A DNA stretch of 64,000 bases from Sandaracinus amylolyticus (GCF_021631985.1 NZ_CP070225.1:2232001-2296000); one strand, 5' to 3'. Shown: positions 46,641-57,830, counted from the stretch's first letter. Translations and numbers: made by a program. The notes: generated by a model not told the origin, from the sequence alone.

Positions 46641-47903
46641 TCACCGATCCACGGAGTGTGCGCGAGTGGATCGGGGGCCAGCGCCACGTGCGAGGCGACG
46701 TGCCTCGCGATCGCTCGGGCGCGGCGCGCGCGTCCGCGGTGATCGCGGCGCCGGCGCGCGTGCCGCGCTGCGGAGCTCGCGCGCCTGCTTCTTCGGTCGC
46801 GCGCGCACCGTGCCGTCGACGTGCAGCCGCCTTCGCAGGAACGTCAGCACCGCTGCCTCCTCGGGCCGCAGGCCGTGCCCCGGCGGATCCTTGGCGCGCG
46901 CGAGCGAGCGCTCGATCGACGCGAGCAGCGCGCCGTCCACGTGCGCCTCGAGGACGAGCGGGTGCACGTAGCATTTGCGGCAGACCGAAGGCGTGTTGCC
47001 GAGCACCTCGGCGACCGCCTTGATCGCGGCGACGACCTGCTTGTCGACGGAGCGCGGCGGCGCGTCTCCGCTGCAGATCCGCCGCAGCGCGAGGCCGGCG
47101 AGCACGGTCGCGGACCACGTGCGGAAGTCCTTCGCGGTGAAGTCGTCGCCCGCTGCTTCGCGCAGGTACGCGTTCACGTCGTGCGAGTGGATCGCGTGGA
47201 GCGAGCCGTCCTCCGCGCGGTACTTCAGGAGCACCTGTCCGGGCAGCTCGACGCACGTGCGCACGACGCGCGCGACGCGCGGATCGCGCACCGAGACGAA
47301 GCGCTCCTTGCCGCTCTTTCCCCGGAAATGAAAGGCGATCTCGTCGCCACGCAGCCTCACGTGACGGCGGGTCAGCGTGGTCAGGCCGTAGGAGTGGTTC
47401 TCGCGCGTGTACTCCTCGTTGCCCACGCGGATGGCGGTGGTGTCGAGCAGGCGCACCGCGGTCGCGAGCACGCGCTCGCGCGAGAGCTCGCGCCTGCCGA
47501 GGTCCGTCGTGACGCGCGCGCGGATCGCCGGGAGCGCGCGCGCGAAGTCGAGGATCTTCTCGAATTTCGTGGCGTCTCGCACGTCGCGCCAGCGCTCGTG
47601 ATAGCGGTACTGCTTGCGCGTGCGCGCGTCGCGTCCGGTCGCCTGGATGTGCCCTCGCGGGTCGCGACAGATCCACACGTCGGTCCACGCAGGCGGGATG
47701 CGCAGCGCGTCGATGCGCGCGAGCGTCGCCTCGTCCTCCACCTCGTTCTCGTCCGGATCCACGTAGCGGAAGCGGCGCGGCGAGCGCGTCGGCACACGAC
47801 GAATCCCGGGCTGCTCGTCGCTCACGTGGTGCAGGCCCGCGGAGCGCGCGGACTCCACCGCGTCCGCGAGCAGCTGCGCGGCCTCGGAAGCGTGGGCGCC
47901 CAT
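46641..47903 (-). CDS. DNA topoisomerase IB
   Basis: The 420-residue product matches bacterial/poxvirus TopIB: PPAWTDVWICRDPRGHIQAT at the N-terminal clamp, RVGNEEYTRENHSYGL with an active-site Arg, AFHFRGKSGKERFV and the catalytic Tyr in TPSVCRKCYVHPLVLEAH. It relaxes supercoils by nicking one strand and linking to the 3' phosphate. The C-terminal 50 residues are Arg/Ala/Pro-rich and disordered. The start is the ATG at 47903. It lies 18 bp after the small Pro-rich ORF and divergent from the H1-like gene. Confidence 0.92.
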   Translation of the reverse strand: MGAHASEAAQLLADAVESARSAGLHHVSDEQPGIRRVPTRSPRRFRYVDPDENEVEDEATLARIDALRIPPAWTDVWICRDPRGHIQATGRDARTRKQYRYHERWRDVRDATKFEKILDFARALPAIRARVTTDLGRRELSRERVLATAVRLLDTTAIRVGNEEYTRENHSYGLTTLTRRHVRLRGDEIAFHFRGKSGKERFVSVRDPRVARVVRTCVELPGQVLLKYRAEDGSLHAIHSHDVNAYLREAAGDDFTAKDFRTWSATVLAGLALRRICSGDAPPRSVDKQVVAAIKAVAEVLGNTPSVCRKCYVHPLVLEAHVDGALLASIERSLARAKDPPGHGLRPEEAAVLTFLRRRLHVDGTVRARPKKQARELRSAARAPAPRSPRTRAPRPSDREARRLARGAGPRSTRAHSVDR

Positions 47904-48076
47904 GCCGTAGGGCGCATCGCAGCGGACGTGCCACGGCGAAGGCGGTGCGTCGTGCCTCGCACCGGAGGACCTCGACGCGCGTCGCCCCTCTCGCGGTACG
48001 GAACCTGCTCGAACGCGCCCCCGCAGCGCGGCCGTCGCAGTGGCGGCGCGCGCCCGAACGAACGAAGGAGCGAGAG

Positions 48077-48451
48077 ATGGCCGGAGCGAAGAAGACCTCC
48101 CAGCAACGCAGCTCGTCGGCGGCGCGCAGCACGGGGCGTCGCGCCGCGCGCGTGACGAGCGCCACGAAGAAGACCGCGAAGCGGGGCACGACCAAGCGCG
48201 CGTCGACGAGCGTGGCGAAGCGCGCGGGCGCGACCAAGCGCACGACCACCGGCGCGGCGAAGCGCGCGACGACGAGCACGCGCAAGCGCGCGACCACCAA
48301 GCGCGCGGCGACCGCGAGCACGCGCGCCAAGGCGAAGAGCGTGCGCGGCGCCGTGAAGAGCGCGGTGCGCAAGGTCTCGGCCGCCGCGGGACGCGCGAGC
48401 TCGCGCGCCAAGCGCGCGTCGCGCAGCATCGCGAAGAGCGCCCGGATGTAG
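48077..48451 (+). CDS. Histone H1-like Lys/Ala/Arg-rich DNA-binding protein
   Basis: The 124-residue product is nearly all Ala, Lys, Arg, Thr and Ser, with repeated AKRATT/TKRAT-type pentads, like eukaryotic H1 C-terminal tails and bacterial Hc1/AlgP-type proteins. It has no ordered domain. AAGGAG lies 6 bases before the ATG at 48077. It should bind DNA non-specifically, compact it, or protect it under stress. The position beside topoisomerase IB and Ku fits chromatin protection. A perfect palindrome follows the stop. Confidence 0.85.
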   Translation: MAGAKKTSQQRSSSAARSTGRRAARVTSATKKTAKRGTTKRASTSVAKRAGATKRTTTGAAKRATTSTRKRATTKRAATASTRAKAKSVRGAVKSAVRKVSAAAGRASSRAKRASRSIAKSARM

Positions 48452-48462
48452 CCGCGTCGGGC

Positions 48463-48492
48463 ACGCCGTCGTGGCCGCGGCCACGACGGCGT
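48463..48492. terminator. 30-bp perfect palindrome between convergent genes
   Basis: The 30 bases read the same on both strands: a 14-bp stem (ACGCCGTCGTGGCC and its complement) closes on a GC centre. It lies 11 bases past the H1-like stop and 11 bases from the GlsB-like stop. A hairpin here would stop both transcripts, and it may also act as a site for a dimeric protein. Confidence 0.75.
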
Positions 48493-48503
48493 TCGCACGG
48501 CGC

Positions 48504-48770
48504 TCAGGTCGCGAGGCGGCGCGAGCCCATGCCGACGATCGCGAGCACGATCAGCGCGCCCACGACGCTGCCGATGAAGCTCGCGGGGTGAAGCGCGAGC
48601 ACGCTCTGCCCGACCAGCAGGTTGCCGATCAGGCCTCCGATGAACGCGCCCACGACCCCGAGCAGCGTCGTCGGCACGAGGCCCATCGACTGCCGCCCCG
48701 GCATGATCGCGCGCGCCATCAAGCCGACGAGCAACCCGAACGCGATCCACGTGAGGACGAGGACGATCAT
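48504..48770 (-). CDS. GlsB/YeaQ/YmgE stress membrane protein
   Basis: The 88-residue protein has three hydrophobic helices with Gly-rich turns (IAFGLLVGLMARAIMPGRQ, TTLLGVVGAFIGGLIGNLL). This is typical of the GlsB/YeaQ/YmgE (transglycosylase-associated) family, often induced under envelope or general stress. The ATG at 48770 has a normal start context. It lies 154 bp upstream of treY's stop on the same strand. Function in the membrane is not firmly known. Confidence 0.9.
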   Translation of the reverse strand: MIVLVLTWIAFGLLVGLMARAIMPGRQSMGLVPTTLLGVVGAFIGGLIGNLLVGQSVLALHPASFIGSVVGALIVLAIVGMGSRRLAT

Positions 48771-48923
48771 GGTGTGGTGACCCCTTCCGGTCGCGGCCGT
48801 GATCGCGCTCGATCACGCGGAGGACCCCGAGCCCTCAGCGAGCAACCGAAGGGCCATCACGACGGGGCCCGGAACGCGCCCACCCGGCCGCGGCGCGACG
48901 CCGCGCGTGTGGCGCGCGATGCA

Positions 48924-51704
48924 TCAGCCCGCGGCGCGCTCGAGCACTGCGCAGGGCAGCACCGCGAGCACCTCCGCGAGACGCAGCCCGTCTCGCGCGT
49001 CGTGCGTGCGTCCGGTGAGCACGTCGACGAAGCGCATCCCGTCTCCGAGCGCGTCGCCGCGAACCCGGCGCTCGCCCCACACCTCGCCGATCGGCATGCG
49101 CTCGCCCGCGAGCGCGAACGGGAGGCGCGTCGTGATCGCGACGTGCGCGTGCGCGTCGAGCATCCGCGCGAACGCGACGGTGTGCTCGTCTGCCGCGAGC
49201 GGGACGTACGCGCCGCGCAGATACAGCTCGGGCGCGCGACGCCGTGCATCGAGCGCGCGGTGCGTGACCAAGAGCTTCACGCGACCGTCGCTCGGTGTGG
49301 CGATCAGCGCGCGCGCGAGCGCCTCGGGATCGCGCGTCCCGCGTAGCTGCTCGAGCGTCGCCTGCAGCGCGTCGAAGGCCACGGGACGCCGGTTGTCGGG
49401 GTCCACCAGCGAGAGATTCCACGACTCGGAGCCCTGATAGAGATCGGGCACGCCGGGGCTCGCCGTGCGCAGCACCACCTGCGCGAGCGAGTTCGAGATC
49501 GCGGCGCTCCGGATCGTCGCGAGCAGCGCGTCCACGTCCGCGACGAACGACGCGTCGTCGAGCAGTCGCTCCACGAAGCGCTTGGTCGCGCCTTCGTACT
49601 CGGCGTCGGGACGGATCCACGACGTGAGCTCCTTCGCCTCGCGCAGCGCCTTCTCGACGAACCCGAGCATCCGCTCGCGCAGCGCCGCGCGCTCGTCGCC
49701 GCGCTCGGGCCACGCGCCCACCAGCGCCTGGTACACGAGGAGCTCGTCGCGCGGCACCGGCGCGAGGCTCCCGTCCTCGAGCTGCGTGCGCGCGTCGGCG
49801 TGCGCGCGCGACCACCGCACGACCGCGTGACGCCACATGTCGGGGCGCTCCGCGAGCACCGCGAGCCGCGCGCGTGCGTCCTCGCCGCGCTTGGTGTCGT
49901 GCGTCGACGTCGTGGTCATCGACGCCGGCCATCGCTCGAGCCGCTCGAGGTTCGCGCGGTGCAGATCCTCGACCGACACCGCGGGCGCGCCCGGCTCCGA
50001 GCCCACCTCGTTCGCGGCGAGGAAGGGCACGAACCGATAGAACGCGGTGTCCTCGATCGCCTTCGCGGTCGCGGGGCCGGTGAGCTGCTGGAAGCGCATC
50101 ACGAGGTGCGCGCGCGTGCCGCCCGGCTCGAGCGACGTGTCCAGCAGCAGCTGCTCGAGGAAGTCGAACGCGTCCGCCACGCGCTCCGGGCTGCGCTTGC
50201 GCGCGCGCCGCAGCGCTCTCTTGATCAGCGCGTCGTCGTCGCGCTCGCGCGATCCGTCGGGCCGCACGTACGAGCGATAGGTGGGAAACGCCGCGATCGT
50301 CTCCTCGAGCGCGACGGTCAGCGCGCTCGGCGTCAGATCGCACCACTGTCGATCGGCGGCTGCGAGGCGCTCGAGATCGTCGGCGAGCGCGCGCACCTCG
50401 CTCGCGAAGGTCGTGCGCAGCACCATGCGCTTCGACACGTACGAGTGCTCTTCGAACGAGAGCCCGTCGCCGGTGAAGCGTCGATGGAACGCGAGGTTGC
50501 GCGCGGCGCCGCGGGGATCGACGAGCACGCCGGTGAAGATCCGCGCCGTCTCGTATCCCGTCGTGCCGTCGATCGCCCAGCCCGACGGCAGCTTCTCGTG
50601 CTGCGCGAGGATCTTCTCGGCGACCACCCAGATCGCGCGCCCCTGCACCCCTCGCGCGCGCGCCGCGCCCTCCTGCAGCGCGACGAAGTACCCCGCGGGA
50701 TCCGCGAGCCCGTCGGTGTGATCGAGCCGCACTCCATCGACGAGCCCGCGGCCGATCCACGAGAGCAGCGTGCGGTGCGCGGCCTCGAACACGTCGGGCA
50801 GCTCCATGCGGATCGCCGCGAGGTGATCGACGTCGAAGAAGCGGCGGTAGTTGATCGACTCGAGCGCGAGGCGCCACGCGCTGGGCCGGTACACCTGCTT
50901 CTCGACCATCGCGTGCAGCGCGTCGAAGCTCGAGGGATCGCCGGGCGACCCGTTGTACGCCGCGACCGCCGCGTCGATCGCGCCCGCGATCTGCGCGTCG
51001 TCCTCGATCGCCTCGGCGAGCGCGCGATCGAGCTCCCGTGCTCGCCGCGCCGCCTCGGGATCCGCAGCGCGCGGGCCCGGCAGATCGGAGAGCGCGCGCG
51101 CGATCTTCGCGAGCCGTGCGCGCGACGGATCGATCTCGGGCAGGCGCTCGACCGCGCTCGACACCAGCGGCGCGAGCGTGGAGGGCGCGAGCGGCAGCGC
51201 GCGCTCCCAGTAGTCGAGCCGCACGTGCCCGCCGTGCCGCGCGAGACGCAGCTCGCCCCTCTCGAGCACGCGCCCGTACATGTCCCCGAGGATCGGCAGC
51301 AGGATGCGCCCCTCGAGCCCGATCCGCGGCGGTGACCACTCGACGTCGAAGAACGACGCGGCGCTCGATCCGCGCCCGTACGTCAGCAGGTCCTGCCACT
51401 GCGCGTTGCGATCGCTCGCGACGCTGACGTGGTTGGGCACGAAGTCGACGATCACGCCCATCCCGCGCGCGTGCGCGTCGCGTGCGAGCGCCTCGAGATC
51501 GCGCTCGCTGCCCAGCACCGGATCGATGCGCTCGTGCGAGACGACGTCGTACCCGTGTGTGCTCTCGGGCTCGGCCTCGAGGATCGGCGAGAGGTACACG
51601 TCGGTCACGCCGAGCGCCTCGAGGTAGTCGAGCAGCGCGCGCGCCGCGCGCAGATCGACGCCTTGCCTCAGCTGGATGCGATAGGTGGAGAGCGGGACGC
51701 GCAT
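48924..51704 (-). CDS. treY: Maltooligosyltrehalose synthase TreY (GH13)
   Basis: TreY rearranges the reducing end of maltooligosaccharides to a trehalosyl end; TreZ would release trehalose. The 926-residue product shows RVPLSTYRIQL at the start, TDVYLSPILEAEPESTHGYD, MGVIVDFVPNHVSV, the catalytic Asp in DGVRLDHTDGLADPAGYF, the Glu-containing AIWVVAEKILAQHEKLPSGW and TGYETARIFTG. The ATG at 51704 fits these motifs best; a frame extension to 51746 has no ribosome site. TreZ is not present in the window. Glycogen debranching by glgX could supply its substrate. Confidence 0.95.
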   Translation of the reverse strand: MRVPLSTYRIQLRQGVDLRAARALLDYLEALGVTDVYLSPILEAEPESTHGYDVVSHERIDPVLGSERDLEALARDAHARGMGVIVDFVPNHVSVASDRNAQWQDLLTYGRGSSAASFFDVEWSPPRIGLEGRILLPILGDMYGRVLERGELRLARHGGHVRLDYWERALPLAPSTLAPLVSSAVERLPEIDPSRARLAKIARALSDLPGPRAADPEAARRARELDRALAEAIEDDAQIAGAIDAAVAAYNGSPGDPSSFDALHAMVEKQVYRPSAWRLALESINYRRFFDVDHLAAIRMELPDVFEAAHRTLLSWIGRGLVDGVRLDHTDGLADPAGYFVALQEGAARARGVQGRAIWVVAEKILAQHEKLPSGWAIDGTTGYETARIFTGVLVDPRGAARNLAFHRRFTGDGLSFEEHSYVSKRMVLRTTFASEVRALADDLERLAAADRQWCDLTPSALTVALEETIAAFPTYRSYVRPDGSRERDDDALIKRALRRARKRSPERVADAFDFLEQLLLDTSLEPGGTRAHLVMRFQQLTGPATAKAIEDTAFYRFVPFLAANEVGSEPGAPAVSVEDLHRANLERLERWPASMTTTSTHDTKRGEDARARLAVLAERPDMWRHAVVRWSRAHADARTQLEDGSLAPVPRDELLVYQALVGAWPERGDERAALRERMLGFVEKALREAKELTSWIRPDAEYEGATKRFVERLLDDASFVADVDALLATIRSAAISNSLAQVVLRTASPGVPDLYQGSESWNLSLVDPDNRRPVAFDALQATLEQLRGTRDPEALARALIATPSDGRVKLLVTHRALDARRRAPELYLRGAYVPLAADEHTVAFARMLDAHAHVAITTRLPFALAGERMPIGEVWGERRVRGDALGDGMRFVDVLTGRTHDARDGLRLAEVLAVLPCAVLERAAG

Positions 51705-51789
51705 GAGCGGTGCCCACCACCTGGGCACCAGCCCGCGCGATCCCATGCCCCCGCGACTGCGATACGCTCTCGTGTCGGGGGAGGTGGCG

Positions 51790-52122
51790 ATGCAGGAACG
51801 ACGCGAGCACGAGCGTCACGCGGTCTGGTTCCCGATCTCGGTGAGCAGCGCCGGGGGAGAGGGCATCGCGATCAGCTACGACGTGAGCTCGGGAGGCCTC
51901 TTGATGGCGTGCCCCGGGCGCATCGAGCCCGGCGCGGAGGTCACCGTCACGTTCCGCCTGCGCGAGGGCACGCCCGAGCAGACCGCGCGCGGTCGCGTGC
52001 TGCGGGTCGAGGAGAACCAGCCCGACGGCCCGTGGCGCTGGCGCATCGCGGTCGAGTTCGAGCACGAGGTGCCCGAGATCGAAGGGCTCCTCGCGCAATC
52101 GCCCGCGGTCGCGACCGCCTGA
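51790..52122 (+). CDS. PilZ domain protein (c-di-GMP effector)
   Basis: The 110-residue single-domain protein has the RxxxR motif in QERREHERHAVWF at its N terminus and the second motif DVSSGGLLMACPG. Both c-di-GMP-binding elements are intact, so nucleotide binding is likely. PilZ proteins control motility, exopolysaccharide or gene expression. GGGAGG precedes the ATG at 51790. A frame extension upstream is present but has no ribosome site. It is divergent from treY. Confidence 0.9.
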   Translation: MQERREHERHAVWFPISVSSAGGEGIAISYDVSSGGLLMACPGRIEPGAEVTVTFRLREGTPEQTARGRVLRVEENQPDGPWRWRIAVEFEHEVPEIEGLLAQSPAVATA

Positions 52123-52165
52123 TCTCGCCAAACCTCGATCGCGGCCGCAGGCTCTGGTCCGCCCG

Positions 52166-52636
52166 ATGTCCTCGGATCGCTCGCGCTTCCACCTGCCCAC
52201 CTTCGGCGCCGTGCACGTCCCCATGCGCGCGCCGACCGTCGACGAAGCGCGTGCCTCGCTCGGTGGTCGCGCGTCGACCTCGTCCGAAGCGGGCGCGCTG
52301 GTGCAGGTGATCGAGGCGTCGTCGCGCGTCGCGGGCGTGATCGTGTTCGCGTCCGCCGACGAGCGCGACGTGTGGATCGGGGAAGGGCGCCTGCGCCGGG
52401 TCGCGGCCGCGAGCTGCGTGCACGCCGAAGGACCGATCGATCCCGCGCTCGCGCCGGTCGCCGTCGATGCCGCGCGCTTCGCGGCGCTGAGCGAAGGCAC
52501 GCGGGTGCGCTACCGCGATCGCATCGGCGTCGCGCACGAGGGCACGCTCGTCGAGAAGTGCCGCTACGGCGCGCTCGTGGAGTCGAGCGCCGGTCGCGTG
52601 CTCGCCGTGAGCTTCCGTCGGATCGAGCGCGCCTAG
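52166..52636 (+). CDS. Hypothetical protein with a small beta-barrel C terminus
   Basis: The 156-residue product starts at an ATG at 52166. The first 100 residues are helical and Ala-rich with a VIVFASADERDVWIGEG strand, and the C-terminal 45 residues (GTRVRYRDRIGVAHEGTLVE followed by KCRYGALVESSAG) look like an SH3-like barrel. No family recognised. It lies 43 bp after the PilZ gene. Its TAG stop shares the CTAG at 52633-52636 with the stop of the opposing CDF gene. Confidence 0.68.
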   Translation: MSSDRSRFHLPTFGAVHVPMRAPTVDEARASLGGRASTSSEAGALVQVIEASSRVAGVIVFASADERDVWIGEGRLRRVAAASCVHAEGPIDPALAPVAVDAARFAALSEGTRVRYRDRIGVAHEGTLVEKCRYGALVESSAGRVLAVSFRRIERA

Positions 52637-53628
52637 GGCCTCGACGCGCGCCGGGTCAGCGCGCTCACCGGCACCAGCTCGCTCTCGCGTGACGGCGCCT
52701 CGGGCTGCACCGTCACGTGCTGGATCCCGTGCACCTCGTGGATGCGCGACGACACCTCGGCCGCGACCTCCACGCCGTGCGCGCCCGGCATCAGCACCAC
52801 GTGCACCGTGACCGCGTCGAACCCCTCTTCGATGCGCCACGCATGCAGATCGTGCACGTCGGCGACGCCGCGCGTCTCGCGGATCGTCCGCTCGAGCTCG
52901 TGCACGTCGAGCCCGGCGGGCGCGGCCTCCATGAGCACGCGCGTCGCGGCCCGCACCAGCCGCCACGACGCGAGCGCGATCAGCACCGAGATCAGGAGCG
53001 AGCTCGCCGCGTCGGCCCACGTCCATCCGAGCCACGCCACCGCGGCGCCCGCGGCCATCGCCGCGACCGAGCCCGCAGCGTCCGCGAGCACGTGCGCGAG
53101 CGCCGCGCGCACGTTCACGTTCGTGCGCCCGCGCGAGAGCACCCACGCGGACGCGAGGTTCACCGCGAGGCCCACCGTCGCGACGCCGAGCATCCACCCG
53201 CCCGCGACCTCCTGCGGCTCCGCGAGCCGCCGCAGCGCCTCGACGACCACCAGCACCGCGCTCGCAGCGAGCGCCGCGGCGTTCGCGAGCGCCGCGAGCG
53301 TCTCGGCGCGACGGAACCCGAACGTCCGCTCGCGCGTGCGCGGCCGCTCCGCCATGCGCTGCGCCGCGAGCGCCAGCGCGAGCGCGCCTGCGTCCGAGAG
53401 CATGTGCCCGGCGTCCGAGAGCAGCGCGAGGCTGTTCGAGATCACACCCCCGACCGCCTCGACGATCATGAACGAGGCGGTCAGCGCGAACGCGATCCCC
53501 AGCGCGCGCGCCGGCGTCGATCGCATCTCCGCCGCGTGATCGTGATCGTGGCCCTGCGCGTGATCGTGCGAGTGCCCGTGATCGTGCGCGTGGTCGTGAC
53601 CGTGGTGGTGATCGTGGTGGGCGCCCAC
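52633..53628 (-). CDS. Cation diffusion facilitator (CzcD-type metal exporter)
   Basis: The 331-residue protein has a His/Asp-rich N-terminal tail of about 34 residues (HDHGHSHDHA), six membrane helices and paired metal motifs HMLSDAGALALAL (helix II) and HVLADAAGSVAAM (helix V). The C-terminal domain (VHDLHAWRIEEGFDAVTVHV) fits the ferredoxin-like cytoplasmic dimerisation domain of CDF exporters. It should export Zn, Co or Cd by proton antiport. It is divergent from dnaG, with a 117-bp gap. Confidence 0.94.
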   Translation of the reverse strand: MGAHHDHHHGHDHAHDHGHSHDHAQGHDHDHAAEMRSTPARALGIAFALTASFMIVEAVGGVISNSLALLSDAGHMLSDAGALALALAAQRMAERPRTRERTFGFRRAETLAALANAAALAASAVLVVVEALRRLAEPQEVAGGWMLGVATVGLAVNLASAWVLSRGRTNVNVRAALAHVLADAAGSVAAMAAGAAVAWLGWTWADAASSLLISVLIALASWRLVRAATRVLMEAAPAGLDVHELERTIRETRGVADVHDLHAWRIEEGFDAVTVHVVLMPGAHGVEVAAEVSSRIHEVHGIQHVTVQPEAPSRESELVPVSALTRRASRP

Positions 53629-53745
53629 TCGACCGATCCTATTGCCCCGCGCGCCTTCCGGCGCACGCGCACGGGCGCTCGCTCACGCGCGCCCACCTCG
53701 TCCCCATTGCTGATCGCGCCCCCATCCACCAGAGTCCCCGGTCGC

Positions 53746-55596
53746 GTGATCGCAGACGACAAGATCGCGGAGATCCGCGAGCGGACCGACGTCGTCGCGC
53801 TGATCGGCGAGTACGTGGCGCTCAAGCGCGCCGGCGCTCAGTTCAAGGGCCTCTGCCCCTTCCACTCCGAGAAGACGCCCTCGTTCCACGTCCATCCCGA
53901 GCGCCAGTTCTTCCACTGCTTCGGGTGCCAGGCGTCGGGCGACGCGTTCGCGTTCGTGATGAAGCTCGAGGGGCGCAGCTTCATCGAGGCCGCGCGGATG
54001 CTCGCCGAGCGCGCGGGGATCGAGATCGCGCCCGAGGACGCGCGTGAAGAGGCCGCGCATCGCCAGGCCCGCCAGGAGCGCGATCGCCTCCTCGCGTGCA
54101 CCGAGGCCGCGGCGGGCTTCTTCGTGAAGATGATCGACGAGCACCCGCTCGGCGGCATGGCGCGCGACGCGATCCTCAAGCGCAGTGTGACGCTCGAGAC
54201 CGCGCGCACCTATCGTCTCGGCTACGCGCCGCACGGCTGGGATCACCTCGCGCGGTTCCTCGCGGATCGCGGCTTCTCCGCGCGCGACGCGGAGAACGCG
54301 GGGCTCATCGTCCCGCGCCGCACCGGCGACGGGTACTACGACCGGTTCCGCCATCGCCTGATGTTCCCCATCGCCGACGTGCACGGCCGCATCGTCGCGT
54401 TCTCGGGCCGCATCCTCGATCCCCCGCCCAACGATCCCCCGCGCGAAGGCCAGGACCCGCCCGCGAAGTACGTGAACTCGCCCGAGGGGCCGCTCTACAA
54501 GAAGGGCGAGCTCCTCTTCGGCCTCCACGAAGCGCGCGTCGAGCTGCGCCGCGAGTCCCACGCGATCCTCTGCGAGGGCAACTTCGACGTGCTCGCCGTG
54601 CACCAGGCGGGTCACAAGCACGTCGTCGCGCCGCTCGGCACCGCGTTCACCGCGATGCAGGCGAAGCTCCTTCGTCGCTACGTCGCGAAGGTCACGCTGC
54701 TCTTCGACGGCGATCGCGCGGGGCGCAAGGCCGTCGCCGCGGCGCACCCGCTGCTCTCGGGCGAGGCGCTCGTCACGAAGGTCGCGTCGCTCCCGCCGGG
54801 CGAGGATCCCGACAGCTTCGTGCGGGCGAAGGGCCCCGAGGCATTGCGCGACCTGATCGCGGCCGGCCTGCCGATCGTCGAGCACCTGATCGAGTCGTCC
54901 GCCGCCGATGCGGGCGTGGATCCCGCGGCGCGCGCCGCCGCGATCGAGTCGCTCGGCCCGGTGCTGATGGCGATCCGCAACCCGGTCGAGGCGCGCCTGT
55001 GGGTGGAGCGCATCGCCCAGGCGTTCGAGATCCACGACCTCGAAGCAGTTCGGCGACAACTCCGCAAGGGAATTCGTCTGCCGACGCGAAAGCCGACCCA
55101 AGGGTCACCCCCCGACGCCGCTCCGAAGCCCCCGTCTCCTCCTCCCGAGTACCCGGAGATAGAGAAAGATGTCGTCGGCGCGATGCTCGATCACCCTGGC
55201 CTCCTGGGATCCAGTGAGGCCGCAATGCTCGACGCCCTTTTGACGTCCGAAGATCTTCGGGCCATTCTTCGCCACGCGGCGCATCTGGTGAGCTCGCGTG
55301 GGGTGGTGGACGCTCCGGCGCTGCTCGCCTCGATGGGGGAGAGTCCGGCCCGCACTTGGCTCGAGGAGCGTTTGTCGGTCCAGACCTTCGATGCAGCAGG
55401 CGCCGAGTCGTTCCTCCGGACGGCATTGCCGCATTTGCGGAAGCGCCGCATCGAGCGGGAGCTGCGAGCGCTCGCGCCACTCATCAAGCAGGCGCTGGTT
55501 CGTGGAGACGTGGAGCGTGCGACCGAGCTGATGCGGCGTCGCGACGAGCTCTATCGCATGGCCGCGCAGCCGCAGCCGAGCGCCGAGAAGAGTTAG
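53746..55596 (+). CDS. dnaG: DNA primase DnaG
   Basis: The 616-residue primase has the N-terminal zinc-binding CHC2 domain (GLCPFHSEKTPSFHVHPERQ and HCFGCQASGD), the catalytic TOPRIM core (LCEGNFDVLAVHQAGHKH, LLFDGDRAGRKAV) and a C-terminal helicase-binding region. DnaG synthesises the RNA primers for Okazaki fragments. The GTG at 53746 is chosen because IADDKIAEIRERTDVVALI is the family start. The last 170 codons look less GC-rich than the rest. It precedes rpoD by 105 bp, as in the macromolecular synthesis operon. Confidence 0.97.
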   Translation: MIADDKIAEIRERTDVVALIGEYVALKRAGAQFKGLCPFHSEKTPSFHVHPERQFFHCFGCQASGDAFAFVMKLEGRSFIEAARMLAERAGIEIAPEDAREEAAHRQARQERDRLLACTEAAAGFFVKMIDEHPLGGMARDAILKRSVTLETARTYRLGYAPHGWDHLARFLADRGFSARDAENAGLIVPRRTGDGYYDRFRHRLMFPIADVHGRIVAFSGRILDPPPNDPPREGQDPPAKYVNSPEGPLYKKGELLFGLHEARVELRRESHAILCEGNFDVLAVHQAGHKHVVAPLGTAFTAMQAKLLRRYVAKVTLLFDGDRAGRKAVAAAHPLLSGEALVTKVASLPPGEDPDSFVRAKGPEALRDLIAAGLPIVEHLIESSAADAGVDPAARAAAIESLGPVLMAIRNPVEARLWVERIAQAFEIHDLEAVRRQLRKGIRLPTRKPTQGSPPDAAPKPPSPPPEYPEIEKDVVGAMLDHPGLLGSSEAAMLDALLTSEDLRAILRHAAHLVSSRGVVDAPALLASMGESPARTWLEERLSVQTFDAAGAESFLRTALPHLRKRRIERELRALAPLIKQALVRGDVERATELMRRRDELYRMAAQPQPSAEKS

Positions 55597-55701
55597 TACG
55601 AGGGGCCGTGCTCACCGTGGGGGAGAGAGCGCGGCGACGAGGGACGGGGACGCGAGGACGATCGACCAGGGACCCGTGAGCGCGGGCACCACGAGGTGAA
55701 G

Positions 55702-57702
<2,001 letters not shown>

Positions 57703-57709
57703 GCGAGAA

Positions 57710-57742
57710 GAAGCCCCGGGGTCGAGAGACCGCCGGGGCTTC
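57710..57742 (+). terminator. Intrinsic terminator after rpoD
   Basis: A perfect 10-bp stem GAAGCCCCGG/CCGGGGCTTC (57710-57719 and 57733-57742) with a 13-base loop begins 7 bases past the rpoD stop. The following GAGCTTCT is only moderately T-rich. Confidence 0.8.
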
Positions 57743-57759
57743 GAGCTTCTGGGGGACTG

Positions 57760-57816
57760 CCGAGCACGCGCAGGTGGCACGTGGACGAGCACGCGGGACG
57801 AGCACGTGCACGAGCA
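57760..57816 (+). repeat. Left terminal inverted repeat of the IVS-like element
   Basis: 57 bases beginning CCGAGCACGCGCAGGTGG and ending CACGAGCA. Its reverse complement matches the right arm at 56 of 57 positions. Internal ACGAGCACG words recur three times, so a folded transcript would form a very long stem. Confidence 0.9.
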
Positions 57817-57830
57817 GGCGGGCGCGGCGC

